From assembly GCA_963575745.1 (NCBI GenBank), contig CAUYUJ010012614.1:389390-453389 (forward strand): 64,000 nucleotides of DNA, given 5' to 3'. Positions within the stretch are counted from its first letter, which is position 1, and each line of letters opens with the position of its first letter. Shown here piece by piece: positions 30,364 through 40,059 of the stretch. Below the pieces are notes generated by a model. The model did no database searches. It was not told where the DNA came from and saw only the letters and a list, made by a program, of their open reading frames with translations. Made by a program: the position numbers and the translations under genes. The DNA comes from Prorocentrum cordatum (Eukaryota; Sar; Dinophyceae; Prorocentrales; Prorocentraceae).

Positions 30364-30812
30364 TGACGCTATCTTACGCTATCTGACGCGCCCTCGTGGA
30401 GGTAGAGTCGGATGTGGAACGGGAGGATAGAAGGATGAGGATGAGGAATAAGAGGAAGAAGAGAGGGATGAGGGCGAGGAGGAGGAGGCAGAGGAGGATA
30501 ATGTACGCTATCTTACGCTATCTGACGCGCCCTCGTGGAGGTAGAGGCGGATGCGGAACGGGAGGAGAGAAGGATGAGGATGAGGAATAAGAGGAAGAAG
30601 AGAGGGATGAGGGCGAGGAGGAGGCAGAGGAGGAGAGCTGACGCTATCTTACGCTAGCTGACGCGCTCCCCTCGAGGTAGAGGTAGATTTGGAACAGGAG
30701 GAGAGAAGGAGGATGAGGATGATGAATATGAGGAGGACGAGAGGGATGAGGGAGGGGAGGAATCAGAGGAGGAGAGATGACCTTATCTTACGCTATCTGA
30801 CGCGCCCACCCT
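30364..30812. repeat. Four-copy minisatellite, unit about 140 bp, with TTACG motif
   Basis: Copies begin at about 30365, 30506, 30642 and 30783. Each starts ACGCTATCTTACGCTATCTG then ACGCGCCCTCGTGGAGGTAG (or a variant) and continues into GGATGAGGATGAGGAATAAG-type purine-rich sequence. It links the 10-bp motif to an ACGCGCCCTC flank, also seen as ACGGCCTCGCCCTC at 25400 and 28545. Confidence 0.8.
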
Positions 30813-30879
30813 TCATGTAGAGGTGGATGCGAAACAGGAGGAGAGGGTGGACGAGGATGAGGAGGAATAGGAGGAAGAC

Positions 30880-30955
30880 ATGGATGATGGTGAGGAGGAG
30901 GAGGAGGAGGAGGAGGCAGAGGAGGAGGAGGAGTTGATGACGAGGACGAGGAGGT
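30880..30955. repeat. GGA/GAC microsatellite
   Basis: Near-pure GGA trinucleotides (30893-30935) with GAC variants. The minus-strand segment just upstream (30956-31030: RPEFYALLWELARRCSGS) may be coding but is too short to support. Confidence 0.7.
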
Positions 30956-31033
30956 CTGGGGCAGGAAACGCGACAGGAGCCTGAACAGCGACGAGCCAGC
31001 TCCCAAAGCAGAGCATAAAATTCAGGACGATCA

Positions 31034-31150
31034 AACAACTACATAAACATAACCTTCGAACACGTGTTTCTCGAGAAGCCTCTAGAGGCTAATTTCGGGC
31101 CGCGGGGCCATCAAACATTGAGCTACGAAAGTTATGTTTCTGCAGTTGTT
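31034..31150. mobile_element. Inverted-repeat (MITE/introner-like) element, copy 2
   Basis: The left arm AACAACTACATAAACATAAC then CTTCG, and the right arm CGAAAGTTATGTTTCTGCAG then TTGTT, are reverse complements over about 27 bases with three or four mismatches. The element is 117 bp. The arm sequence is close to that of copy 1 (27106-27246) and related to copy 3 (38393-38571). Confidence 0.6.
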
Positions 31151-31303
31151 GGCGTTCTTCGCCGTCCGAGCTTGTGCCTACGTCGCCACCGCGACCGCAG
31201 CCTGCTCCTGGCCCGCGCCCGCGGCGGTCTCCGCGGCGGGCTGCGCGGCGGGCTGCTCGGACGGCGCCTCGCTCTTCGACGGGTCCTGGACCGAGCGCGG
31301 GAA

Positions 31304-31471
31304 TCGGGCGTTGCTAGAAGTACCCTTGGTCCAAGGTGCCCCCAGGGTTCTCGGGGTCTCACAGGCGGCATCCAGGGCACCCCTCACGAGGCCCAGAGGA
31401 CCCCAGGGGCTCCAAAATGCTGCGACGAGCTGGGGGAATGTTGGGCCAGGGGCGCTTCTAGCAACACCCGA
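31304..31471. mobile_element. Inverted-repeat element with TCGGGYGTTGCTAGAAG ends
   Basis: The left end TCGGGCGTTGCTAGAAG (31304-31320) and the right end CTTCTAGCAACACCCGA (31455-31471) are reverse complements with one mismatch. The 168-bp unit has a different end sequence from the ACATAAACAT family, so it is a second non-autonomous family. The short plus-strand frame that opens at 31134 with a hydrophobic start overlaps both elements and is not credible as a gene. Confidence 0.6.
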
Positions 31472-31489
31472 GGGAAGGATGGAAGGGAG

Positions 31490-31592
31490 GGAGCTCCTCC
31501 TCCTCCTCCTCCTCCTCCTGCTCCTCTCATTCCTCTCGTCCTCCTCCTCCCCTCGTCCCTCCTCCACGCTCCTCCTCCTCCTCCTCCTCCTT
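31490..31592. repeat. (CTC)n microsatellite in 3' flank
   Basis: CTC/CCT trinucleotide tract directly downstream of the stop codon of the minus-strand gene ending at 31593. It would form part of its 3' UTR. Confidence 0.75.
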
Positions 31593-34500
31593 CACCTCTT
31601 CCTCCCAGTTTCCTTCGGTGGCTCAGGCTCTGATGGCAGCTTGCGCTTCTTGATCCTCAGCATGTCGTCGGCCGTCGCAATGTGGTCGACCGCCCTCTTG
31701 GCCCGCTCCCTGAAGGTTCGATCGTCGAGTTGAGCAGCTCCGCATTGCTGGCGTCGCTGACGAGGCCCATGAAGCTCTCCTTCGACGCCGAGAGGTCAGT
31801 CTGCAGCATCTGCAGCTGCTCGCAGAACGCGTCCTGGAACGGCTTCGCCTTGATCTTGAAGGTCACCTCAGAAATGATGTCCGTGTATGTCTTCGTCAGC
31901 GCCCCCCATTTCTGAACGTAATCTTCAGGCGTCGTAGAGGCGTTCCCCACGCTGGTGCGCGAGGTGCGGCCGCGGCCTTTGCCGCTGCGGCCAGGCTGTC
32001 CACGCCTGCTGCCACGGCCGCCTGCTGCCACGCCTGCAGCATCCGGCAACGCTGGAGCACCTAGAGTTGCCATCCCTGTCGTGGTCTGGTCGAAGAGGGA
32101 CTCCAAGTTGCGCGCCATCTCCAGTGCCACTTGGCCACTCAAGGCCCCGGTCCAGTGGATCGTCTGCGTGTGTTCCTTGATATATGTATATGTCTCCTTC
32201 GTGCTGAGATGCCGCTTGTACTCAACCATGGTCAGGTCGTCAGGGAAATCTGGATGGTAGCGGGCCCTTCCATTGGCGAAGCTGCTGCGCTTCACGAGCT
32301 CCTCGACTTTCTCGGCAGGTAGCTCCTGGAGCAGCTGTGTACGTGTGGCCCACCCTTTGACGTCCTCGTGATGTTCCGCTTTGCGTTTCACAACAGTTTC
32401 GGTTGCTTCCATCTTGCCTACGTCGCCTCCGCACGCCAAGAAGAGTTTGAAGATCTCTGACTTGTGGCTCTTCGAGTCGCCAGCCTCTCGAGATGGTTTC
32501 GCACGCAAAACAACTCTTGCTCCTCGTACGCCTCTTCCTCCTGCTTCCTCCTCCCTCATCCTCCTTTTCCCCTTCCTTCTCCTCCCCATTCTCCCCCGAA
32601 TCATCATCCGTCAGAGGCTGACGCCATCTTACGGTTTCTCACGGTATCTTACTGAACACCCATATGCATGATGTGTACGCATACATATAATGTTAGGTTT
32701 GTAGTGTGGGAGCAGCACGCATACATATTTATATATATACACCCTCGTGAGGTATAGTGCGTATGTCTGTTGGAGGTCAGCATTCTAGTTCAGCAGACAT
32801 GTTTTGTACATCGCATAAGTAAATATATCTGTGTGTGCACGTGTCAGTAGGGGTTGCAAAATATGTGTCTTACGCTATCTTACGGTATCTAACGGTAGCG
32901 CGTGCAGTTTGGCGGACGCGTATGCCATTGTGTTTACATATGTACGCAATGATACATGCATATGTTTGTATAGGTATGTGTGTATATACACATACATAGA
33001 TGCACGTATGTATATCATTTACGATATTTTACGATGTATATTGCAAGCGTTTGAAGTTTCACATAAGGCTTTGCACATACATGAATATGTGCATGCACTT
33101 GCACACAGTCATGTACATGTACACAAGTATGCATTCATACACACGTACGCATATACACACATATATGAATATCAATGTATCGCACGTGTATAGGTGTACA
33201 ATGGTGGAACATGCGTCTTACGCTATCTTACGGTATCTAATGATAGCGCGTACATGTCCGTAGAAACGTAGTACATACACATCTATAACGACATGCAGAT
33301 ATGTATAGTTAATGTGTGTGCGTGTGCATGCACATACACTTACGTATATCACAGAAAGTGTAACTTACGCTATCTTACGGTATTTGATGCTAGGGTGTGT
33401 TGTGGAATTGGGTTTGGACGTGGCATTGATCGAACCAGCTGCCTGCTTCCATTTCTCCGCCAGCAACGGAGGGCACTCCTTGGACTCCGTCTTGCGCTTC
33501 ATGCGCGCGTACAACATGGCCCGATGGGCTTTGTCGAGGCCGTCGTGGGCGCTCACGATTGCTTTCTGCAGGTCGGCGCTGCACACGGTGCCATCGGGCT
33601 GCCTCGGAACTACAAGCTTGAAGGTACCCGCACCCACAGCTTCGGCATCACCAGCACGCGGCTCACTGCTGTTGTCAGGCTGCGGCGTGCGGTCTTGGGA
33701 AGGGCTGGTCCCGGGCTCGGCGACTGCAAATCCGACAAGTGAACGCCTTTACCCCTGCCCGGGCGACGGTCGATCTTCGCGCTGTCCTTGCCCTCGTTGC
33801 CGTTGCCCTTGCCGAGCTGGGCGCCCTTGCCAGGCGCGGTGCCGTCGTTGCCATTGCCGAGCTGGGGGCCCTTGGCGAGCGCGGTGTTGTCGTTGCCCTT
33901 GCCGAGCTGGGCGCCCTTCCCAGGCGTGGTGTTGTCGTTGCCCTTGCCGAGCTGGGCCTGGCCGCTGCTGGAGGTCGCCGTGTCCGAGGCGGCCGCGCAG
34001 GCGGCGGCGCCTGCGGCCGTGGCGGCGCTGCCCGCGGCGGCCTGCTCCGTCTTGCAGCCCTCCTCCTTCTTCACCTTCAGCATGAGCTGCACGCGCCGCC
34101 TCAGCTCAGCCAGCTTACTCTCGACGCTGTCCTGACTCATGTCCCTGCCGCCCTGAGGTCCACCCTGTGGCTGCGCAGCCTGATTAGGCGGAGCAACGCC
34201 AGGCTCTGGTTTCACTGCAACTGCAGCTGGGGTCATCATGATCTTGCCGCGGTAGTCCACCATCACCTAGAAGCTCATCGTCATCATCATCACCGCCATC
34301 ATACAGTCGAGGCGTTGACCTAAGGAACCCTAAATAAGGAACGAGGCCCCTTCTTCCCAATAAGTTCAACCTCGATTTCCCATGGGAAACCGGAGGACAA
34401 CCCGAGGCAAACTTTGACACAATCAAGGAACACCGAACCACTCCCCAACGAAAAGGGTTCCTTCTTCAGCGCCCCGACTGTAATCATCATCAGCATCACC

Positions 34501-34686
34501 ATCATCGTCAACACCATCGTCATCATTATCATCATTGCCGCCACCACCGCCATCATCATCAGCATCAGCATCATCGCCAACAGCATCGTCATCATTATCG
34601 CCATCGCCACAACCATCACCACCATCATTCACCTTCCCCTCGGCGTCCCTGCAGAAGACCATCCGGGCCCGCCCTGGAGCCGCCAT
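31593..34686 (-). CDS. Three-exon gene of an uncharacterised dinoflagellate family (HPDFPDD motif)
   Basis: Exon 1 is 34686-34633 and encodes MAAPGRARMVFCRDAEGK. It joins in frame to exon 2 (34266 to about 33390), which starts VMVDYRGKIMMTPAAV and has SVESKLAELRRRVQLMLKVK, four repeats like AQLGKGNDNT, and a tail LAEKWKQAAGSINATSKPNS. Exon 3 (about 32510-31593) has EATETVVKRKAEHHEDVKGW, PAEKVEELVKRSSFANGRAR, YHPDFPDDLTMVEYKRHLS and ESLFDQTTTGMATLG, and after one frameshift near 31745 ends RAKRAVDHIATADDMLRIKK then RKLPSEPEPPKETGRKR before a TGA at 31595-31593. The basic KKRK tail could be a nuclear signal. One extra frameshift lies in exon 2 near 33712. Function unknown; from memory, HPDFPDD-type proteins are abundant and unannotated in dinoflagellates. 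Confidence 0.6.
32622..33390. repeat. Satellite-like array carrying the TTACG motif
   Basis: CTTACGCTATCTTACGGTAT followed by CTAAYGRTAGCGCGTRCA recurs at about 32868, 33215 and 33364 (short form at 32622). The intervals are filled with ACATACATATGTAT-type AT-rich words. The same composite unit forms the array at 38997-39850. This array lies in the region expected to be the intron between exons 2 and 3 of the minus-strand gene. Confidence 0.7.
34267..34632 (-). other. Inferred GT-AG intron with GAT microsatellite
   Basis: On the minus strand AAG|GTGAATGATGG ... CTTCTAG|GTGATGG joins EGK to VMVDYRGK without shifting frame. Much of the intron (34490-34620) is a GAT/GGT trinucleotide array. The Asp-rich frame reading through it is intronic. 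The duplicated copy has the same intron at 36753-37118. Confidence 0.75.
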
Positions 34687-34919
34687 GGCCAACTTCTTTG
34701 AAGAAGGAGGTTGCTGGGCTTGACAACCTCTCGAGCACAAAGGCTGAAATGCACGTGCTATCATCAGATAGTACCCCGCAATTTCGGATACGAGTGAGGG
34801 GGCGTTTAGGTGGGTCGCGGGGCGGGTCGAAGGGGCGGGTCGAAGGTCGCGGGGCCGGTCGGCGATAAGCCACTCACCCAGGGATGGTGTATAGACCGTT
34901 CGGGCACCCTCACTCTGAT

Positions 34920-35400
34920 CTTCAGCTTGAGATTCAGAACTCACGGTAACTCACAGTAGCTTACGGCCATTCTGAAAGTCAGAACCCACGGCTAACGGCC
35001 TCCAGTGTTCCACAAGTCAGAACATCTAGGGCAATTCACGGTAAATCACCGCCTCTTTTGCTCAAGCACCTGCAATCCATGGCAGTCGAGCGTGGGAAAT
35101 CTGCAACTCACGGTAACTCACGGTAACTCACGGCCTCATTTGCCCCTCATTGGGAGCACCATACGTCGACATGCAACGTTCGAGCGCGGAAGACCTGCAA
35201 TGCATGGCAATCCAGCGTGGGAAGCCTGCAACTCACGGTAACTTACGGTAACTTACGGCGAGAGCCTTGGAAGGATCCAACTGGAAAATTGCAAATCACC
35301 CTTTCTCACATGCGTTCATGCCTGGGGTAGACGCAACTTACGGCAACTTACGCTAACTTACGGCACCTAGGGTGTTTGACCAAATTGCGGTGGCGTTTAA
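34920..35400. repeat. Clustered AACTCACGG/AACTTACGG repeats (copy 1)
   Basis: AACTCACGGTAACTCACGG and AACTTACGGTAACTTACGG recur in at least five short clusters (34940, 35035, 35105, 35230, 35335), separated by 50-90 bases of partly repeated sequence (TGCAATCCATGGCAGTCGAG / TGCAATGCATGGCAATCCAG). They are variants of the 10-bp motif in this window. The same block is repeated in copy 2 at about 37420-37860. Confidence 0.75.
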
Positions 35401-35439
35401 TCTGCACCAACTTTAGAATTGCCAAACACTGTATTACAC

Positions 35440-35580
35440 TACATTATGCTAGCTTACGCTATCTTACGCTATCTTACGCCTGATTACGCTATCTTACGCT
35501 ATCTTACGCTATCTTACGCCGGGGGCGGGCCCTCCTCACGCCATCTGACGCTAACTTACGCTATCTTACGCCGGGGAGGG
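35440..35580. repeat. (TTACGCTATC)n tandem array
   Basis: Six or more tandem units of TTACGCTATC, with TTACGCCTGA and TTACGCCGGGG variants. The duplicate is at about 37925-38062. This is the purest stretch of the 10-bp motif in the window. On the minus strand it reads GTAAGATAGC repeated. Confidence 0.85.
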
Positions 35581-35855
35581 GGGGGGTACACCGCTTTTAC
35601 TCCTCTCCCCCATCATCGCCGTTCTCCTCCGGTTGCGTTTCTCGCCCTCCCAGGCCCGCGAGCGGCCGGGAGAAGGGCAGCGGGAGACCCGGGGGCCCGG
35701 GCATCGATGTTCAGGGACACGGAAGGCGCAGGCATTTTGCCAGGCCCGATCTCTCTTCGTAGTTTTCGGCTGGGCGCAGCTCGAAAAAACTTGGCCAAGG
35801 CGACCCTTGGGGGAGCTGTCCCAGCTGGATAGGCGGTGTGGAGCGCCACCGGGGA

Positions 35856-38342
35856 CTATCTTACGGTATTTGATGCTAGAGTGTGTTGTGGAATTGGGTT
35901 TGGACGTGGCATTGATCGAACCAGCTGCCTGCTTCCATTTCTCCGCCAGCAACGGAGGGCACTCCTTGGACTCCGTCTTGCGCTTCATGCGCGCGTACAA
36001 CATGGCCCGATGGGCTTTGTCGAGGCCGTCGTGGGCGCTCACGATTGCTTTCTGCAGGTCGGCGCTGCACACGGTGCCATCGGGCTGCCTCGGAACTACA
36101 AGCTTGAAGGTACCCGCACCCACAGCTTCGGCATCACCAGCACGCGGCTCACTGCTGTTGTCAGGCTGCGGCGTGCGGTCTTGGGAAGGGCTGGTCCCCG
36201 GGCTCGGCGACTGCAAATCCGACAAGTGAACGCCTTTACCCCTGCCCGGGCGACGGTCGATCTTCGCGCTGTCCTTGCCCTCGTTGCCGTTGCCCTTGCC
36301 GAGCTGGGCGCCCTTGCCAGGCGCGGTGCCGTCGTTGCCATTGCCGAGCTGGGGGCCCTTGGCGAGCGCGGTGTTGTCGTTGCCCTTGCCGAGCTGGGCG
36401 CCCTTCCCAGGCGTGGTGTTGTCGTTGCCCTTGCCGAGCTGGGCCTGGCCGCTGCTGGAGGTCGCCGTGTCCGAGGCGGCCGCGCAGGCGGCGGCGCCTG
36501 CGGCCGTGGCGGCGCTGCCCGCGGCGGCCTGCTCCGTCTTGCAGCCCTCCTCCTTCTTCACCTTCAGCATGAGCTGCACGCGCCGCCTCAGCTCAGCCAG
36601 CTTACTCTCGACGCTGTCCTGACTCATGTCCCTGCCGCCCTGAGGTCCACCCTGTGGCTGCGCAGCCTGATCAGGCGGAGCACGCCAGGCTCTGGTTTCA
36701 CTGCAACTGCAGCTGGGGTCATCATGATCTTGCCGCGGTAGTCCACCATCACCTAGAAGCTCATCGTCATCATCATCACCGCCATCATACAGTCGAGGCG
36801 TTGACCTAAGGAACCCTAAATAAGGAACGAGGCCCCTTCTTCCCAATAAGTTCAACCTCGATTTCCCATGGGAAACCGGAGGACAACCCGAGGCAAACTT
36901 TGACACAATCAAGGAACACCGAACCACTCCCCAACGAAAAGGGTTCCTTCTTCAGCGCCCCGACTGTAATCATCATCAGCATCACCATCATCGTCAACAC
37001 CATCGTCATCATTATCATCATTGCCGCCACCACCGCCATCATCATCAGCATCAGCATCATCGCCAACAGCATCGTCATTATTATCGCCATCGCCACAACC
37101 ATCACCGCCATCATTCACCTTCCCCTCGGCGTCCCTGCAGAAGACCATCTGGGCCCGCCCTGGAGCCGCCATGGCCAACTTTTTTGAAGAAGGAGGTTGC
37201 TGGGCTTGACAACCTCTCGAGCACAAAGGCTGAAATGCACGTGCTATCATCAGATAGTACCCCGCAATTTCGGATACGAGTGAGGGGGCGTTTAGGTGGG
37301 TCGCGGGGCGGGTCGAAGGGGCGGGTCGAAGGTCGCGGGGCCGGTCGGCGATAAGCCACTCACCCAGGGATGGTGTATAGACCGTTCGGGCACCCTCACT
37401 CTGATCTTCAGCTTGAGATTCAGAACTCACGGTAACTCACAGTAACTTACGGCCATTCTGCAAGTCAGAACCCACGGCTAACGGCCTCCAGTGTTCCACA
37501 AGTCAGAACATATAGGGCAATTCACGGTAAATCACCGCCTCTTTTGCTCAAGCACCTGCAATCCATGGCAGTCGAGCGTGGGAAATCTGCAACTCACGGT
37601 AACTCACGGTAACTCACGGCCTCATTTGCCCCTCATTGGGAGCACCATACGTCGACATGCAACGTTCGAGCGCGGAAGACCTGCAATGCATGGCAATCCA
37701 GCGTGGGAAGCCTGCAACTCACGGTAACTTACGGTAACTTACGGCGAGAGCCTTGGAAGGATCCAACTGGAAAATTGCAAATCACCCTTTCTCACATGCG
37801 TTCATGCCTGGGGTAGACGCAACTTACGGCAACTTACGCTAACTTACGGCACCTAGGGTGTTTGACCAAATTGCGGTGGCGTTTAATCTGCACCAAATTT
37901 AGAATTGCCAAACACTGTATTACACTACATTATGCTAGCTTACGCTATCTTACGCCTGATTACGCTATCTTACGCTATCTTACGCTATCTTACGCCGGGG
38001 GCGGGCCCTCCTCACGCCATCTGACGCTAACTTACGCTAACTTACGCTATCTTACGCCGGGGAGGGGGGTGGGTACACCGCTTTTACTCCTCTCCCCCAT
38101 CATCGCCGTTCTCCTCCGGTTGCGTTTCTCGCCCTCCCAGGCCCGCGAGCGGCCGGGAGAAGGGCAGCGGGAGACCCGGGGGCCCGGGCATCGATGTTCA
38201 GGGACACGGAAGGCGCAGGCATTTTGCCAGGCCCGATCTCTCCTCGTAGTTTTCGGCTGGGCGCAGCTCGAAAAAACTTGGCCAAGGCGACCCTTGGGGG
38301 AGCTGTCCCAGCTGGACAGGCGGTGTGGAGCGCCACCGGGGA
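35856..38342. repeat. Tandem segmental duplication, copy 2 (2487 bp)
   Basis: Nearly identical to copy 1, with roughly a dozen substitutions seen by eye and a few indels. Copy 2 has one more C in the GGTCCCCGGG run (about 36197) and one fewer A in GAGCACGCC (about 36680); copy 1 differs at both. Each copy therefore has a frameshift where the other is in frame. The breakpoint lies in a CTATCTTACGG motif, which suggests recombination between motif copies. Confidence 0.9.
35876..37172 (-). pseudogene. Duplicate of exons 1 and 2 of the HPDFPDD-family gene
   Basis: Exon 1 copy at 37172-37119 (MAAPGRARMVFCR-type; the donor is preserved) and exon 2 copy at 36752-35876. Exon 2 is in frame at its 3' part (SPSPGTSPSQDRTPQPDNSS then GAGTFKLVVPRQPDGTVC), where copy 1 is shifted, but is shifted at its 5' part. 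There is no second copy of exon 3, so a transcript from this copy would have to splice past copy 1 to reach it. The long frame that reads through the intron is not the natural product. Confidence 0.6.
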
Positions 38343-38392
38343 GCAAGCCTTTAAATTCTAGCGCGCCCTCGAGCGGCCAGCGAACTGCATCC

Positions 38393-38571
38393 TAGAAACA
38401 ACATAACATTGAACGTTCGGATGTTGTTTGCGCGGGTTTCATGCGTCGGCAGTGCCCGCCCCTAGCACATGGCACGCTTCGCGCGTCATGCGAGCTCGGG
38501 GCGGCCCAGCGCCGAACGCAGGGCAACCCGCGCGGACAACATCCGATCATTCATGTTTATGTGGTTTCTTT
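38393..38571. mobile_element. Inverted-repeat (MITE/introner-like) element, copy 3
   Basis: The left arm AGAAACAACATAACATTGAA then CGTTCGGATGTTGTTTGCGC, and the right arm GCGCGGACAACATCCGATCA then TTCATGTTTATGTGGTTTCT, are reverse complements over about 42 bases with five or six mismatches. The element is 179 bp. The ACATAAACAT block ties it to copies 1 and 2. Confidence 0.6.
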
Positions 38572-38996
38572 CTGAAAAAACTGCGCGCAGCACAGGAGTC
38601 TCTCGACAATGCCGATTGCCTGGAGGCGGAAGGTGGGAGGAGGACATTATCTGCTCTACTATCTCCCTCCTCGCTCCATCCCTCTTCATTCTACCTCTCA
38701 TCCTGGTCGGGGATTGGCAACTCACGGTAACTCACGGTATCTTACGACCGCGTAGGCGGAGAGGGGGAAGGTGAGGATGATGAAAAGATGAGGGGGAAGG
38801 TGAATGAGAGAGGAGGGTGCGCAGTTTAACGACATTTGTTGACATTGAATATTCACATATATATATGCATGTGTATATATACACATCTAGACATTTTTAT
38901 TCAAATGCACATTCACACATGAATGCATGTATCTATATACACAGGTGTATAGATTTGCGTATGTATATACATACGTATACAGTACAGAAATACAAC
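38572..38996. other. Unassigned interval
   Basis: Contains a short ACTCACGGTATCTTACG motif cluster (38718-38750), a purine-rich tract and AT-rich ACATATATATGC-type words. No gene was recognised. Confidence 0.35.
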
Positions 38997-39850
38997 CTTA
39001 CGATATGTTACGACATCTAACGTAAGCGCGTGCAGTGTCTCAGACATGTAACTGCTATTTTTGTATATGTATACATGGATACATCTATAGGTGCGTCGGT
39101 GTATGTGTATGTAAGTTACATGCAGCCAATATTACGCGATCTTCCAGTACATAAGGGTAGCGCGTGCAGTTGTTCAGAAAGGTCAAGTGTGTACACACGT
39201 CTACGCATACATAATTACATACATACATGTGCGCATGTGTTTATAATGTAATGTATGGATTACACACCTTACGTTATCTTACGGTATCTAATGGTAGCGC
39301 GTGCAGTTTCCCAGCAAGATTTTGCACATACACCCATAGATATGTACATACGTGCATGGAACTACTCATATGTTACATACACAGATACACACGCATCCAT
39401 ATGCGGATGTTCATGTAAGTTACAGGCAGCTCATCTTACGCTATCTTACGGTATCTAATGGTAGCGCGTGCAGTTTCTCATAAAGATGGTGCACATACAC
39501 ACGCATTTATGTACATACATATATATGTAACTCTGAATTTGTATACATAAATATGCATACACATATGCACATACATTGATGCGTACATGTACATGCACAT
39601 GTAAGTTACATCATACTTATCTTACGTTATCTTACGGTATCTAATGGCAGCGCATGCTATTTTCACAAACGAATATTGTACACATGCGTGTGTTTGCATG
39701 TATGTATGTATGTGCAACACATTGCTTGTATATGCATATCGATATATAAAGTTCACACATATGTATCTATGCGTTGGCGTGTGTATGCGCATGTACATAT
39801 ACAACAAGCGTATCTTACGCTATCTTACGGTATCTAATGCTGGAGTGTGC
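38997..39850. repeat. Satellite-like array, unit 133-191 bp, with TTACG core
   Basis: Cores at about 38997, 39130, 39268, 39435, 39620 and 39811. The typical core is CTTACGCTATCTTACGGTAT followed by CTAATGGTAGCGCGTGCAGT. Between cores lie ACATACATGTATATGC-type AT-rich words. Spacings are 133, 138, 167, 185 and 191. The plus-strand translation repeatedly gives LRYLTVSNGSACS, which is an artefact of the repeat. Confidence 0.8.
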
Positions 39851-39910
39851 GTTGGAGTTGGGGTTGAGCGGACCATCCTCCATCATTGTCATGGATTGAC
39901 AACTTGCGGC
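39833..39910 (-). CDS. Candidate first exon of a paralogue of the minus-strand gene
   Basis: The minus strand reads MTMMEDGPLNPNSNAHSS just before ATTAGATACCGTAAGATAGC. The last residues and the following motif match the end of exon 2 of the 31593-34686 gene (SKPNSTTHPS then the same motif). Either the two exons are homologous or the repeat itself includes about 25 bases of coding-like flank. The rest of such a paralogue is not visible; element C lies immediately upstream on this strand. Confidence 0.3.
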
Positions 39911-40059
39911 AAATCGAGATGAGGCCAGGCTTATATAAAGCACCCCTGCATGCTCGCATGCAAAGTGCGGCCGAACTTCCCGGGCAGTTCGGCATTCAGA
40001 GCCTGGCCTCCTTGAAAATACGATTGCTATGCGGTTGGCCAAGTGAGTCAGGATAGGGA

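Larger units (their letters stand above)
33370..35855. repeat. Tandem segmental duplication, copy 1 (2486 bp)
   Basis: Starts at CTATCTTACGGTATTTGATG and ends at GCGCCACCGGGGA. Copy 2 follows without a gap. Positions correspond at an offset of 2486. The unit contains exons 1 and 2 of the minus-strand gene, their intron, about 700 bp of upstream DNA rich in TTACGG/CTCACGG motifs, and a TTACGCTATC cluster (35450-35575). Confidence 0.9.

Noticed and set aside
31134-31733. Plus-strand frame opening with a signal-peptide-like start (MFLQLLAFFAVRACAYV)
   Set aside because: It spans two inverted-repeat elements and a CTC microsatellite and is antisense to the 3' end of the exon 3 gene.
35566-36927. 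Single 453-codon minus-strand ORF in duplication copy 2
   Set aside because: It reads through the inferred intron and the TTACG array at its ends; splice junctions conserved with copy 1 indicate two shorter exons in different frame relations.
35440-39850. Possible CRISPR array, since short repeats recur with spacers
   Set aside because: The repeat is 10 bp and directly tandem, or sits in related AT-rich spacers of variable length; the DNA is eukaryotic and there are no cas-like genes.
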